Assembly: GCA_019058515.1 (NCBI GenBank)
Contig: JAHPYY010000025.1
Location: forward strand, 1-29,831
Source of the DNA: Promethearchaeota archaeon
GTDB taxonomy: Archaea; Asgardarchaeota; Lokiarchaeia; Sigynarchaeales; SOKP01
Direction: 5' to 3'
DNA: 29,831 nt
In this document: piece after piece, positions 7,464-16,263 of the stretch
Numbering within the stretch: the first letter of the stretch is position 1
Layout of the letters: every line of letters starts with the position of its first letter
Notes under the pieces: generated by a model
Told to the model about the DNA's origin: nothing
Database searches by the model: none
Seen by the model: the letters and a program-made list of their open reading frames with translations, nothing else
Position numbers and translations under genes: made by a program

Positions 7464-8126
7464 ATGAAAGCTGAATTAAGCACACTTTTTCGCTTGACTG
7501 AAGAATATGTCGAGCCTGCCAGTAGAATATTAGCACGAGCTTATTACGACGCCCCTTCATTTGTTTATCAAATTCCCGATGCATCTGAACGAAAAGGAAA
7601 CTTGAGGTATCTATTTGAATATGCAATCCGTTATGGAGTGTTATTTGGAGAAGTTTACAGCGTTTCTTCTGATCTCGAAGGAATAGCAGGGTGGATTCCA
7701 TTTAAAAAAGTTTTTCCAACAGTAGAAGATCAAGTTAAGAGTGGCGGACCAAAGGTCTTAAAACATCTTGGTAGGGAATTTACCGAGAAACGAATGCATC
7801 TTAATGATTTTTTCGAATCAATGCATAAATGTAACGCATCTTTTCCCCATCTATACCTGTATCCTTTTGGAATAACTCCTGAATTTAAGGGAAAAGGTTA
7901 CGGTAATATATTACTGAAAGCAATGTTTAAAAAGATCGATCAGGATAACCTACCCGTCTATCTCGATACAGATACAATAGAGGATGTAAGGTTTTTACAA
8001 ACACATGGATTTAAAGTAATGGAAGAATCTTTTATTCCAAACACGAATGTTCGCATCTGGGCAATGTTAAGGAGAATTTATAGTATAAACATGGACTTTA
8101 TACCAGAATTTTTACGCTTTAATTAA
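7464..8126 (+). CDS. GNAT-family N-acetyltransferase
   Basis: The 220-residue protein has the GNAT C-terminal core: strand 4 YLYPFGITPEFKGKGYG, in which GKGYG is the acetyl-CoA pyrophosphate-binding loop, then the helix NILLKAMFKKID, strand 5 PVYLDTDT and the final FLQTHGFKVMEE. The N-terminal half carries the acceptor-binding region. The overall layout (LARAYYDAP near the start, VYLDTDTIEDVRFLQTHGF near the end) is that of the general GNAT group acetylating small amines or protein N-termini; the acceptor is not identifiable. It appears to be a single-gene transcript, followed by gene remnants. Confidence 0.85.
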   Translation: MKAELSTLFRLTEEYVEPASRILARAYYDAPSFVYQIPDASERKGNLRYLFEYAIRYGVLFGEVYSVSSDLEGIAGWIPFKKVFPTVEDQVKSGGPKVLKHLGREFTEKRMHLNDFFESMHKCNASFPHLYLYPFGITPEFKGKGYGNILLKAMFKKIDQDNLPVYLDTDTIEDVRFLQTHGFKVMEESFIPNTNVRIWAMLRRIYSINMDFIPEFLRFN

Positions 8127-8137
8127 TTTTTCATTTG

Positions 8138-8461
8138 TTTGGATTAGCGTTAAAAAAAGAAGATCGATTCACACCTGACATTTATCTTGACGATGAGTAA
8201 TCTCTTAAGGAATACGAATTTGACGCAAAGGTTTATAGTATCCCTGGACATTCTAAGGGTTCGATTGGATTTCTAACCCAGTAAGGCGCTTTTTTTTGCG
8301 GGGATTTGTTAACCAATGTAAAAAAACCTGCTAAAGTCGATTTGATTGCCGATAAGGAAAGTTTCGATAAGAGTATTAATAAACTTAGAACCTTACCCAT
8401 TGACACAGTGTATCTAGGACACGGAAAACTATTCATAATCATAGAATTTTTAAACGAATAA
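8138..8461 (+). pseudogene. Decayed C-terminal half of a metallo-beta-lactamase-fold hydrolase
   Basis: One frame of 107 codons with two in-frame stops carries the late MBL-fold motifs: YSIPGHSKGSIGFLTQ (third metal-binding His), FFCGDLLTN (bridging Asp) and TVYLGHGK (last His). The N-terminal HxHxDH motif is absent, so at least 100 residues are missing. The stops are after YLDDE and after FLTQ. The frame is otherwise unshifted, so decay looks recent. It resembles glyoxalase II-like or flavodiiron-like hydrolases, but the specific family cannot be named. Confidence 0.75.
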
Positions 8462-8477
8462 AATTGAGGTGGAAAAA

Positions 8478-9030
8478 ATGTTAATTGATATTTTATCTGA
8501 CAGACCTTCCAAAAAAACCCTTAAATACTTGGCATGCTGTACGTTAGTCCTTATAGTTATTGTAATGCCCCTTGTGTTAGTTTTACTTGCCCTATCAAAT
8601 TTTTCTGGAACTCTTGAAGAAACTCAACTTGGATTCAATGGTGAGTATGTAAAATCCAAACTTTTGCTAATGAATGAACTTGAGATGTGTTTTTTTATCG
8701 TTACCAATCTTTTCGATTACATGTTTATGATAATCTATAGTACCGTCTTCTTCAGAGTCTCTTTAATACTTGCGAGAACCTTAGCACGAGATACAATTTT
8801 GAGTAAAATCGGGTATGTCTTTGCCGTATTGGGGATAACTTCTTCCTGTTGCGATGCTATGGAAAATGTCTTTTTATTATTGATGGCATCAAACCCTCTG
8901 GGTTTCCCTACATGGCTAGGAATCCTCCCACTCGAGTTTTGCCTTTGTTAAATTTCCGTTGATGTATGCAAGTTTCGGCTGGATCCTGTTAATCTCTTTA
9001 TCAAGAATAATTGTAAAAATCCGTTCCTAA
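8478..9030 (+). pseudogene. Four-helix membrane protein, frameshifted near its C-terminus
   Basis: The ATG at 8478 is preceded by GAGGTG, a good ribosome binding site, and is a better start than the GTG at 8469. The first frame encodes hydrophobic helices around residues 18-44, 70-100 and 110-140, then ends abruptly at LEFCLC (stop at 8951). In the +1 frame the sequence HSSFAFVKFPLMYASFGWIL continues to a stop at 9028-9030 and supplies a fourth membrane helix. Joining the frames around 8925-8935 gives a sensible protein of about 184 residues. No function is recognised. The adjacent decayed MBL gene makes true loss more likely than a sequencing error, but either is possible. Confidence 0.6.
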
Positions 9031-9159
9031 AATTACTATTTTTTTTCCAATTATTTAACGAAATTGGATAATATATGGATTATAATTAAAAAGTTTAAAT
9101 TAGATCGAAATAAAACATTAGTTAAATCATTACTTTAAATACATCTATATCAGAGGAAA

Positions 9160-9780
9160 ATGGAATTAAATATCAAATCCACAATTATAATCGCTTGTAT
9201 CATCTCGTTATTGGTTTTAGAATTCATATTGCTTATTTTGACACCTTTTCCCGATTTATTTAACTTTCTAATCAGATTTGCTGCATTATTTGGATTTACT
9301 TCTATGTTCTTAGCCACTGCTACAACGCCTTTCATGGTCGAATTGTACAAGATTTTTGGAAAATCCTTTATTAAGATCCATCATTTGTTTTCAATTTCAG
9401 GTTTAGTGTTGATAACGGTGCATCCCGTCGCTTTTGCTATCTCTGTCTTAGATATCACCGTATTTATTCCCGTCCTTTTTCCCTGGGATCAGTTTTGGAC
9501 GTTAGCTGGACGGCCTGCATTAATAATTATATATATTGCGGTTTTAGCTGCAATCTTAAGGAAGAAATTTCCTGATCACTGGAGACTATTCCATTTCTTA
9601 AATTATATTGCATTATTTTTCGGATACGTTCACGGCATCTTAATAGGAACCGACTTTCAAAATCCAGGCATTTTTATTTTATTTACTGCGATGATTATAG
9701 TTTCATTTGTGACCTTTGGTGTGAAAAGGTACAAGATATATAAGAGAAAACAGAAATTAAAGCAAAGAAAGACTGAATAG
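9160..9780 (+). CDS. Ferric-reductase-like heme membrane protein
   Basis: The 206-residue protein has about six membrane helices and the histidine pattern of ferric-reductase-like/YedZ-MsrQ proteins: H74, H75 and H88 around IHHLFSISGLVLITVHP, and H140, H145 and H158 in the next helices (HWRLFHFLNYIALFFGYVHG). Paired histidines on two helices would hold two b-type hemes to carry electrons across the membrane. The FAD/NAD(P)H domains of full-length ferric reductases or NADPH oxidases are absent, so it is a stand-alone heme domain and needs an electron donor partner. The C-terminus is a Lys/Arg-rich tail, probably cytosolic. No MsrP-like partner gene is adjacent. Confidence 0.8.
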   Translation: MELNIKSTIIIACIISLLVLEFILLILTPFPDLFNFLIRFAALFGFTSMFLATATTPFMVELYKIFGKSFIKIHHLFSISGLVLITVHPVAFAISVLDITVFIPVLFPWDQFWTLAGRPALIIIYIAVLAAILRKKFPDHWRLFHFLNYIALFFGYVHGILIGTDFQNPGIFILFTAMIIVSFVTFGVKRYKIYKRKQKLKQRKTE

Positions 9781-9810
9781 AGATTAATATATTATAATCA
9801 ATATTATTAA

Positions 9811-9826
9811 TTTTCTTTTTTTTCTA
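9811..9826 (+). terminator. T-tract downstream of the heme membrane protein
   Basis: A run of 14 T with a single C interruption begins about 30 nt after the stop codon at 9780. Archaeal RNA polymerase terminates at such T-tracts without needing a hairpin. Confidence 0.4.
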
Positions 9827-9875
9827 CATGAATCAATGAACTCTTTAACTAAAAAGCAATCTCATAACGATTCCC

Positions 9876-12611
9876 ATGGAAAATCAAAGTAGTATTTATT
9901 TTCAAGAGATAGAACAAGTTTTACAGCAGTTTAATACTAATACCGATGGTTTGACAGAAGAGGAGGTAAAGAAAAGATTAATTACTTACGGAGCAAATGA
10001 ACTGAAAGAACAAAAAAAAAAATCGAAATTAGTGATCTTTCTCTCTCAATTTAAAGATTTTTTAGTAATTGTCCTTATCTTTGCTGGGTTGATAAGTTTC
10101 ATTATTGGAGAGTTAGTTGAATCCATCATAATTTGGTTAATTATATTGGGAAATTCTCTTCTTGGATTTATACAGGAGTATCGAGCTGAGGCTGCGATAA
10201 ATGCTCTGAAAAAAATTGGAGCTTTAAAAGCTTTAGTTAAAAGATCTGGCAATAAAAAAGAAGTAAGTTCCCTTGACATCGTGCCTGGAGATATTGTCTA
10301 TATTGAAACTGGTGACAAAGTTCCCGCTGATGGACGAATCATAAAAGAAACCAATTTGTTTATAGATGAATCTACTTTAACCGGAGAAAGTGTACCCGTT
10401 GAAAAAACTTCGAATGTCATAATCGAAAACACTCAAAGAGAGATAACGATAAGTGAACAGAAAAATATGGTGTTTTCCTCAACTATAGTTACCAACGGTA
10501 GAGCTAATTTTGTTGTCTCAAGAACAGGAATGAATACAGAAGTAGGAAAAATTGCTGAGCTTCTACAAACTCAATTAGAATTAGACACCCCATTAAACCG
10601 AAAATTGAAAAAATTTGGCAAACAAATCAGTATTATCATTTTATTCATTTGTGTTATAATTTTTTTCTTGAAATTATTACGTCAAGAAACAATTTTAACA
10701 GCATTTATCGTTTCAATAAGCCTAGCTGTAGCTGCTATCCCTGAAGGCCTTCCTGTTGTTGTAACTAGCACTTTGGCACTTGGAGTACAAAGAATTTCTA
10801 AAAGAAACGCTATAATTCGGAAATTACCTGCGATTGAAACATTAGGATCTACAACGACAATTTGTACTGACAAAACTGGGACATTAACAAAAAATCAAAT
10901 GACTATAAAACAGCTATTTCTAAATCAGGAATATTATTCAGTTTCTGGAGAAGGATATGAACCCGTTGGAAACATTTTTGATACCAATAGTAATGTAGTT
11001 TCTCTCGAAAGCAACCAGGATTTATCTACACATATTCTAACAGGGTACATATGTAACAATGCGTCTTTAATTAAAGATGATAATAAAAAGTATTCAGTAG
11101 AAGGAGATCCAACAGAAGGAGCGTTTGTTGTATTAGGAGAAAAAGTAGGTCTTACCAAGGATGAAATCGATAAACGTTACGAACGTAAGGTAGAATATTT
11201 CTTTGATTCTGAACGAAAAAGAATGTCAGTAGTTGTTCAGGACAAAGTTAAAAACAAAGAAGTTCTCTACATGAAAGGAGCTCCGGAAATTGTTTTAAAT
11301 CTGTGTAATAGAATTCTTCTCAATGGGAAGATACAAGAATTGACAAGGGAGTATAGAAGTCAAATATTAGAAGCCAATAACGAAATGGCAAGGCAGGCAC
11401 TACGAGTTTTAGCTACTTCTTTCGATTTCTGTGAATCAGACACCTACGAATGCAAACCTACTGAGGTTGAGAAAGATTTAATATTTATTGGACTAGTAGG
11501 GATTATTGATCCCGCACGACCAGAAGCTAAAACTGCTATATCTATCAGTAAAAGCGCCGGAATCGATGTCAAAATGATTACTGGAGACCAAGCGATAACA
11601 GCAAAAGCGATTGCTAAAGAATTAGAAATTCTTAGTTCAGACAAGGAAAAGATCGTCTTAGGAAATGAAATCAACAATTTAACAGATGAAGAACTATTAA
11701 ATTCCCAAGTTTACGCTAGAGTGACCCCCGAACATAAGTTAAGAATTGTAAATGTTTTGCAAAAGAAAGGTGAAATTGTAGCGATGACTGGAGATGGGGT
11801 GAATGATGCTCCAGCTTTAAAAAAGGCTGATATTGGTATAGCTATGGGAATAACCGGTACAGATGTATCTAAAGAAGCATCAGCTATGATCCTCGCAGAT
11901 GATAATTTTGCTACTATTATTTCTGCTGTTGAAGAGGGAAGGGGAATATTCGATAATATGAAAAAATTTATATCGTTCTTAGTGTCATGCAACATTGCCG
12001 AAATTTTACTCATATTTACAGGCATATTAATTGGTTTACCGTTACCTCTCATCGCAATTCAAATTCTTTGGATAAATTTAATGACTGACGGTTTCCCTGC
12101 TCTTGCTTTATCCTCAGAACCGTATGAACCTGATTTGATGCAAAGGAAGCCAAGAGATCCTAAAGAAAATATATTAACCAAAAGAACATTTACTTCGATA
12201 ATAATTCGAGCTACGATAATAACTATCGTATCTTTAACGCTCTACTTTTATGCATTAACAATTTATGCGCCTTCATGGCAAATTCTACCTAAAGATGCTC
12301 CCGAATTATATTTACCAAGAACTTTTGTTTTTTCGACCTTATTGATATGTGAGTTATTAAATGTTTTTAACACTCGCTCCGAAAGAAGGTCGCTTTTCAA
12401 AATTAGCATCTTGTCAAACAAATATCTTTTGATTGCGGTTTTTGTTAGTCTTACATTAAATTTCGTTCTGATCTACACTCCACCTTTAGCAACTCTGTTC
12501 CAATTAGCTCCTCTGCCTCCGATTGATTGGTTAATTATTGTACCATTATCGCTCTTAACTGTTGCAAGCGCAGAGATTATCAAATGGTATTGGAGAAAAG
12601 ATGGGTCTTAA
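9876..12611 (+). CDS. P2A-type calcium-transporting ATPase (SERCA-like)
   Basis: The 911-residue protein is a full-length P-type ATPase: N-terminal cation ATPase domain, actuator motif TGES (169-172), phosphorylation site D332-KTGTLT, nucleotide domain, hinge TGDGVNDAP (638-646), and about ten membrane helices. Calcium-site residues of SERCA are matched: E290 in the helix-4 motif AAIPEGLP, N706 and E709 in helix 5 (CNIAEILL), and N734, T737 and D738 in helix 6 (NLMTDG). That set fits Ca2+ export rather than Na+/K+ exchange; Mn2+ transport remains possible. It uses ATP to pump the ion out of the cytosol. Its 3' end meets the coiled-coil gene head-on, with a T-tract between. Confidence 0.9.
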   Translation: MENQSSIYFQEIEQVLQQFNTNTDGLTEEEVKKRLITYGANELKEQKKKSKLVIFLSQFKDFLVIVLIFAGLISFIIGELVESIIIWLIILGNSLLGFIQEYRAEAAINALKKIGALKALVKRSGNKKEVSSLDIVPGDIVYIETGDKVPADGRIIKETNLFIDESTLTGESVPVEKTSNVIIENTQREITISEQKNMVFSSTIVTNGRANFVVSRTGMNTEVGKIAELLQTQLELDTPLNRKLKKFGKQISIIILFICVIIFFLKLLRQETILTAFIVSISLAVAAIPEGLPVVVTSTLALGVQRISKRNAIIRKLPAIETLGSTTTICTDKTGTLTKNQMTIKQLFLNQEYYSVSGEGYEPVGNIFDTNSNVVSLESNQDLSTHILTGYICNNASLIKDDNKKYSVEGDPTEGAFVVLGEKVGLTKDEIDKRYERKVEYFFDSERKRMSVVVQDKVKNKEVLYMKGAPEIVLNLCNRILLNGKIQELTREYRSQILEANNEMARQALRVLATSFDFCESDTYECKPTEVEKDLIFIGLVGIIDPARPEAKTAISISKSAGIDVKMITGDQAITAKAIAKELEILSSDKEKIVLGNEINNLTDEELLNSQVYARVTPEHKLRIVNVLQKKGEIVAMTGDGVNDAPALKKADIGIAMGITGTDVSKEASAMILADDNFATIISAVEEGRGIFDNMKKFISFLVSCNIAEILLIFTGILIGLPLPLIAIQILWINLMTDGFPALALSSEPYEPDLMQRKPRDPKENILTKRTFTSIIIRATIITIVSLTLYFYALTIYAPSWQILPKDAPELYLPRTFVFSTLLICELLNVFNTRSERRSLFKISILSNKYLLIAVFVSLTLNFVLIYTPPLATLFQLAPLPPIDWLIIVPLSLLTVASAEIIKWYWRKDGS

Positions 12612-12620
12612 AATAGAGTA

Positions 12621-12640
12621 TATATTTTCCTTTTTTTTTT
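12621..12640. terminator. T-tract between convergent genes
   Basis: Ten consecutive T preceded by TATATTTTCC lie in the 30-nt gap between the calcium ATPase stop (12611) and the end of the coiled-coil gene on the other strand (12642). The T-tract orientation fits termination of the plus-strand ATPase transcript. Confidence 0.5.
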
Positions 12641-12641
12641 A

Positions 12642-13652
12642 TTACATTGAGAAATCATCGATTACATCAGTAATTGTTCGAAATTTACTTAAGGAATTAT
12701 CAAAATCGTCGTTCTCTAAAAAGTTAATCGCTTCTTCAGATAATTGTTTAATTTTATCCTTAATTTCCTCAACTTTTTGAAGTTGATTCAATTCTTCCTG
12801 ACGCGTTGCTTTTAATTCACTAAATTTTACTTCAATTTCTTCTTTCTTTGAGGAGTATTGGTTAATTAGATCTTGGTGTTCAATCGATTCAGCTTTTTTT
12901 AAAATACTCTCGATGAGTTTTAGCGCTACTTCGTACTGTAAATTTTCTAAAAGCGAGGTTAATTTTTTCTCGCTTTTTCCAATGTCGCTACTAACTTTAA
13001 TTTTTTGGTTAGTAGACTCTAAAATTTTTTCGTATTTCTTAGTTATGTTTATTTCTTTAATGGATTTTGCTATCTTGATTATTTCGCTACAAATATTAGC
13101 TATGTCATTGTATTCATTCGTATTTATTTTTTCCTTTAGTGATTGATCTAAAACCGTAATTTTAGACATGCCTTCTTCGTACTTAACCTTAACAGCGACG
13201 ATTTCGCTCCGTTTGTTGGTTAACTTTCTGTTAAACACTTCATCTTTCTTTTTCTTAATGGAATTTAGCATTTCCTCAACTATTTCAACTGCTGCATCAA
13301 ACTCAAATCGTTTCGCTAATTTATCAGCTTTGTCAATAGCATTGAGAATAACCTCCATTTCTTTTTCGTCAAGCTTCTCATCAACGAAATAAAACTTATA
13401 GTCGAATCTTTTTTGTTTATTATCAACCATCTCGCAAGATGACACGAATACATTGCCATACGCGTTTTTCCAGCTAGATAGATTCTTGTGAAACCCTGCT
13501 TTTTCCAATCTTTTTGTAGTATCTATTCTTTCTACATTAATAATTTCCTTCTCACTGAAATCTGACTTATAGTTCTTAACTAAATATTTCCTGATTTCTT
13601 CCACTCTACTTAAAAACTTTTTATTGTATTTTTCAAATATCTCCTCTAACAT
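12642..13652 (-). CDS. Helical/coiled-coil protein, unknown function
   Basis: This 336-residue protein is highly charged (Lys/Glu) and helical. Residues 1-95 look like a small folded domain (SSWKNAYGNVFVSSCEMV and FDYKFYFVDEK), followed by helical-hairpin units such as DKLAKRFEFDAAVEIVEEML and LENLQYEVALKLIESILKKA, which resemble TPR-like or tropomyosin-like repeats. Its last 35 residues (LENDDFDNSLSKFRTITDVI) match the last 35 of the neighbouring 751-residue protein (VEKGEFSNSLEKYRKILDVF), so the two share a C-terminal module. It lies 63 nt downstream on the same strand and is probably co-transcribed. No enzyme motif is seen; a structural or scaffolding role is inferred. Confidence 0.7.
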   Translation of the reverse strand: MLEEIFEKYNKKFLSRVEEIRKYLVKNYKSDFSEKEIINVERIDTTKRLEKAGFHKNLSSWKNAYGNVFVSSCEMVDNKQKRFDYKFYFVDEKLDEKEMEVILNAIDKADKLAKRFEFDAAVEIVEEMLNSIKKKKDEVFNRKLTNKRSEIVAVKVKYEEGMSKITVLDQSLKEKINTNEYNDIANICSEIIKIAKSIKEINITKKYEKILESTNQKIKVSSDIGKSEKKLTSLLENLQYEVALKLIESILKKAESIEHQDLINQYSSKKEEIEVKFSELKATRQEELNQLQKVEEIKDKIKQLSEEAINFLENDDFDNSLSKFRTITDVIDDFSM

Positions 13653-13715
13653 TGTTTTCCTTCCCCATAATTATTATAAATATGCTCTCTAAGGTTTTCT
13701 CTTAATTTGTAAACA

Positions 13716-15971
13716 CTAAATTTGATTTTTGAATTTTGAAAATACATCGAGAATTTTTCGGTATTTCTCCAATGAATTTGAAAATTCGCCTTTTTCGACA
13801 AACTCTAAACCTTCTTTATTAAGTATTTTTACCTGATCCTTGAAGTTATTGGTTTGTTCATCTTTAGATTTCTGTTCTTTGTCAAAAGACTTCACTTGGT
13901 CAATTTCTTCTTGAATTCGATTAATAACTTCGGAAAATTCGCTTTCCATATGCTTTTCCCTTAAAATTTGGGAAATATCTACGACTTGCTGTTCAAATTT
14001 CAAAGCAGTTTCTAAGTCCTTACTTTCACGAGATTCTTGGAAGCATGTTTCAAGAATTCTGATTTCTTCTCTAATTTTCTCGTACTCTCGCTTTTTATTT
14101 AAATTTTCGTCTCTAAGAGCTTCTAATTTAGATTTTAATTCAGGTACTGAGTGGAATTCTAATTCCTTTAAGCAAGATTCTAGAATTTTTGACGCTTTAT
14201 CAAATTGAAAATCCTCTATCAGCTGCTTACTCTCTTTCATAGAACTTTCCATTTTTTCTTCTAAGGAAGCGATCCCTTCCCGCATACCTTTAATTTCGGT
14301 CAATTTATCGCGTATATTCCCTTTCAATTCCGTTAGATCATAGAGCTGTAATTGCTCTAGAATTGTTGAAATGTTCTCGATTGCTTCCTCAAACCGACTT
14401 TCATTAGCTAGTCTCTGAGAATCAATTAGAGATTTTTCGATTTTGACAATAAGTTTGTTAATCTGACTTCTTTTGTTAATGAGTTCGTTTCTATACTCTA
14501 CTATCTTGATTTTAGCATCAGGTAGATTGTAGAGGTTTATTTCTTCTAAACATGAATCAAGCATGTCAATGGCTTCGTCGTATTCACTTTCACGCGCCAA
14601 ATTCTGACATTCACTTAATGTTTCCTCGACTTTATGACGCAAGGATGAAATTTTCTCTTTTCTATCTTGTAATTCCTTGCGCCTTTCCTTGATTTTAGTG
14701 TGTAACTCAGGTAATTCGTACGGTTCTAACTTCTCCTTAGCAAGGTCTAATTTCTCGAGCGCTAAATCGAATTGACCCTCCTGAGCATAATTTTCGCACT
14801 CTGATAAATTTTGTTCGATTTCTTTCTGTAATACTTCCAAATTTGCTTTAGCAGAAAGTTCTTCGTCCATGAAGCTTTTCTTAATACCGTTCCATTTAAC
14901 GTTCAACTTATCGTCCTTCTGATCGTCTAATAGCTCTTGAGCTTGTTCCATCTGCTTTTTTGCTATCTTTAGGTTTCCTGAATCTATACTTTTTAATAAT
15001 TCCTTCTCTATTTGGTCAAGCATCTTTTTCACCTTTTCACTTTCATTAAGGTCTCTCTTCCATAAATCCTCATCTTTAGAAATAAAGTAAGCAACAGCAG
15101 GAATTCCCGTTAAATCAAAACTCTCTCCGTATTTTTCCTTGAAGGCAAGTACAAGAGAGTGAGCCTTAGCGATTTTGTTTTGTTCTATCAATCTATCAAA
15201 TTGAGTGCGAGTCTCCTCGCTAGCGTTTTTTATTTCTGATACGCTAAATTTTACATTGAACTGACCCATCAATCTGGCAAGAAAATCTTCCTGTTCTTTC
15301 ACGATATCTTCTAATTTAACCGTTTTCGCTAATTTAATTATTTGTCTGGCGGTCTCAATCGTTTCGTAAATCTTGCCCAACCGATAGTGGTTCATCTCAA
15401 TAATTCTTAAATCGTCGATTTCGGAGATCGTGTCAATCCTCTTTATCCTCAACAGATCCTTCAATCTTAGTTGAAGGTTCTCTTGGTCTCGCATTAAACC
15501 CCTGTCTTCTATTTCCTTAGCCAATCTTATAATTTCGTCTGAATATGCAAGGGCTTTCTTATAATCCTTTAATTGTGTTGAATTGTCAATTTTCTCCTCC
15601 AAGTCGGCTATTTTTACTAGGTATGGTTGAACCTTCTCTTCTTGTCCTGAAATGTGAGCTTCCAAATCTTCTTTCGAGAAATCACAAAGCATCATAAAAT
15701 CTTGATTTTCTGAGCCGTATTCGAATGTAATATTGCGAAGTACTTTTAAATATGGGTATGAATTCGTGAAAATTTCTCTTATTTTAGAGATATAAATCTT
15801 AAGGCTATTTGAAACGTACTTACCTTTCCAAATGTACATTATCTTTTTGAACGTGTCGTATATAGCCAAAATATTGTACAATGTGAACAATTCTAATTGA
15901 TTGTCCGTTTTTACTTCTTTAAATGTTCCTGAATAATCTAAGTTAAATATTTTTAAGCTTTTTGGTATCAT
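13716..15971 (-). CDS. Large repeat protein with gelsolin-like N-terminus and 63-residue helical repeats
   Basis: The 751-residue protein has an N-terminal domain (about 1-95) with the hydrophobic pattern of a gelsolin repeat: LFTLYNILAIYD, then KKIMYIWKGK, a helix through KIREIFTNSYP, and ITFEYGSENQDF. Residues 100-375 are charged helices with one compact break (PAVAYFISKDEDLW). Four exact 63-residue repeats follow (378-629), each a helical hairpin with the core A-x-x-(E/G)-x-(Y/F)-(D/E)-x-A, then more helix and a C-terminal module shared with the downstream protein. GAAGGTG at 15979-15985 supports the start. Gelsolin domains bind actin, and Asgard archaea encode actin and gelsolin-like proteins, so a cytoskeletal role is possible but is inference. 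Confidence 0.7.
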   Translation of the reverse strand: MIPKSLKIFNLDYSGTFKEVKTDNQLELFTLYNILAIYDTFKKIMYIWKGKYVSNSLKIYISKIREIFTNSYPYLKVLRNITFEYGSENQDFMMLCDFSKEDLEAHISGQEEKVQPYLVKIADLEEKIDNSTQLKDYKKALAYSDEIIRLAKEIEDRGLMRDQENLQLRLKDLLRIKRIDTISEIDDLRIIEMNHYRLGKIYETIETARQIIKLAKTVKLEDIVKEQEDFLARLMGQFNVKFSVSEIKNASEETRTQFDRLIEQNKIAKAHSLVLAFKEKYGESFDLTGIPAVAYFISKDEDLWKRDLNESEKVKKMLDQIEKELLKSIDSGNLKIAKKQMEQAQELLDDQKDDKLNVKWNGIKKSFMDEELSAKANLEVLQKEIEQNLSECENYAQEGQFDLALEKLDLAKEKLEPYELPELHTKIKERRKELQDRKEKISSLRHKVEETLSECQNLARESEYDEAIDMLDSCLEEINLYNLPDAKIKIVEYRNELINKRSQINKLIVKIEKSLIDSQRLANESRFEEAIENISTILEQLQLYDLTELKGNIRDKLTEIKGMREGIASLEEKMESSMKESKQLIEDFQFDKASKILESCLKELEFHSVPELKSKLEALRDENLNKKREYEKIREEIRILETCFQESRESKDLETALKFEQQVVDISQILREKHMESEFSEVINRIQEEIDQVKSFDKEQKSKDEQTNNFKDQVKILNKEGLEFVEKGEFSNSLEKYRKILDVFSKFKNQI
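14085..14840 (-). repeat. Four tandem 189-bp (63-codon) repeats inside the large coiled-coil gene
   Basis: The units cover residues 378-440, 441-503, 504-566 and 567-629. All are exactly 63 residues with no insertion. Aligned segments include LSECENYAQEGQFDLALEKL, LSECQNLARESEYDEAIDML, LIDSQRLANESRFEEAIENI and MKESKQLIEDFQFDKASKIL. A fifth, more diverged unit starts at residue 630. At DNA level they are well diverged, so the duplication is old and the spacing has been kept by selection. Confidence 0.8.
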
Positions 15972-15978
15972 TGTAAAG

Positions 15979-16022
15979 CACCTTCAAGTAATAGAAATCA
16001 AATCAAAAAAAGCTTTATAACC
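15979..16022 (-). promoter_or_regulatory. Promoter and ribosome binding site of the coiled-coil gene pair
   Basis: Reading the minus strand, a TATA-like box GGTTATAAAGCT (complement of 16011-16022) lies about 40 nt before the ATG at 15971, and GAAGGTG (complement of 15979-15985) sits 7 nt before it. Both elements point to the start at 15971. The remainder of the gap to 16263 is AT-rich and holds nothing else recognisable beyond the promoter of the divergent oxidoreductase gene. Confidence 0.5.
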
Positions 16023-16263
16023 TTAGAAAAAGAAATGCTATAAAAAACTTTCATTTGTAAAAAAATAAAAGCTATATTAACTCGTAATTAACCGAATTTT
16101 AACCTATATTTTATACTTACTTTTTTCACATTAGATTAATTACTAAATTCATTCTTGGGGAATTTGAATATTTTTTAATGGAGAGTTATTAATTTTCAAA
16201 TTTTTCCTAGTAAATTGATAAGATATAAAGTTTAAAAAAGAGTTTTAGTGATGTAATAATAAA

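Noticed and set aside
9876..12611. Several antisense frames of 63-113 codons inside the calcium ATPase gene
   Set aside because: They arise from the codon pattern of a long conserved gene and show no family resemblance or start signals.
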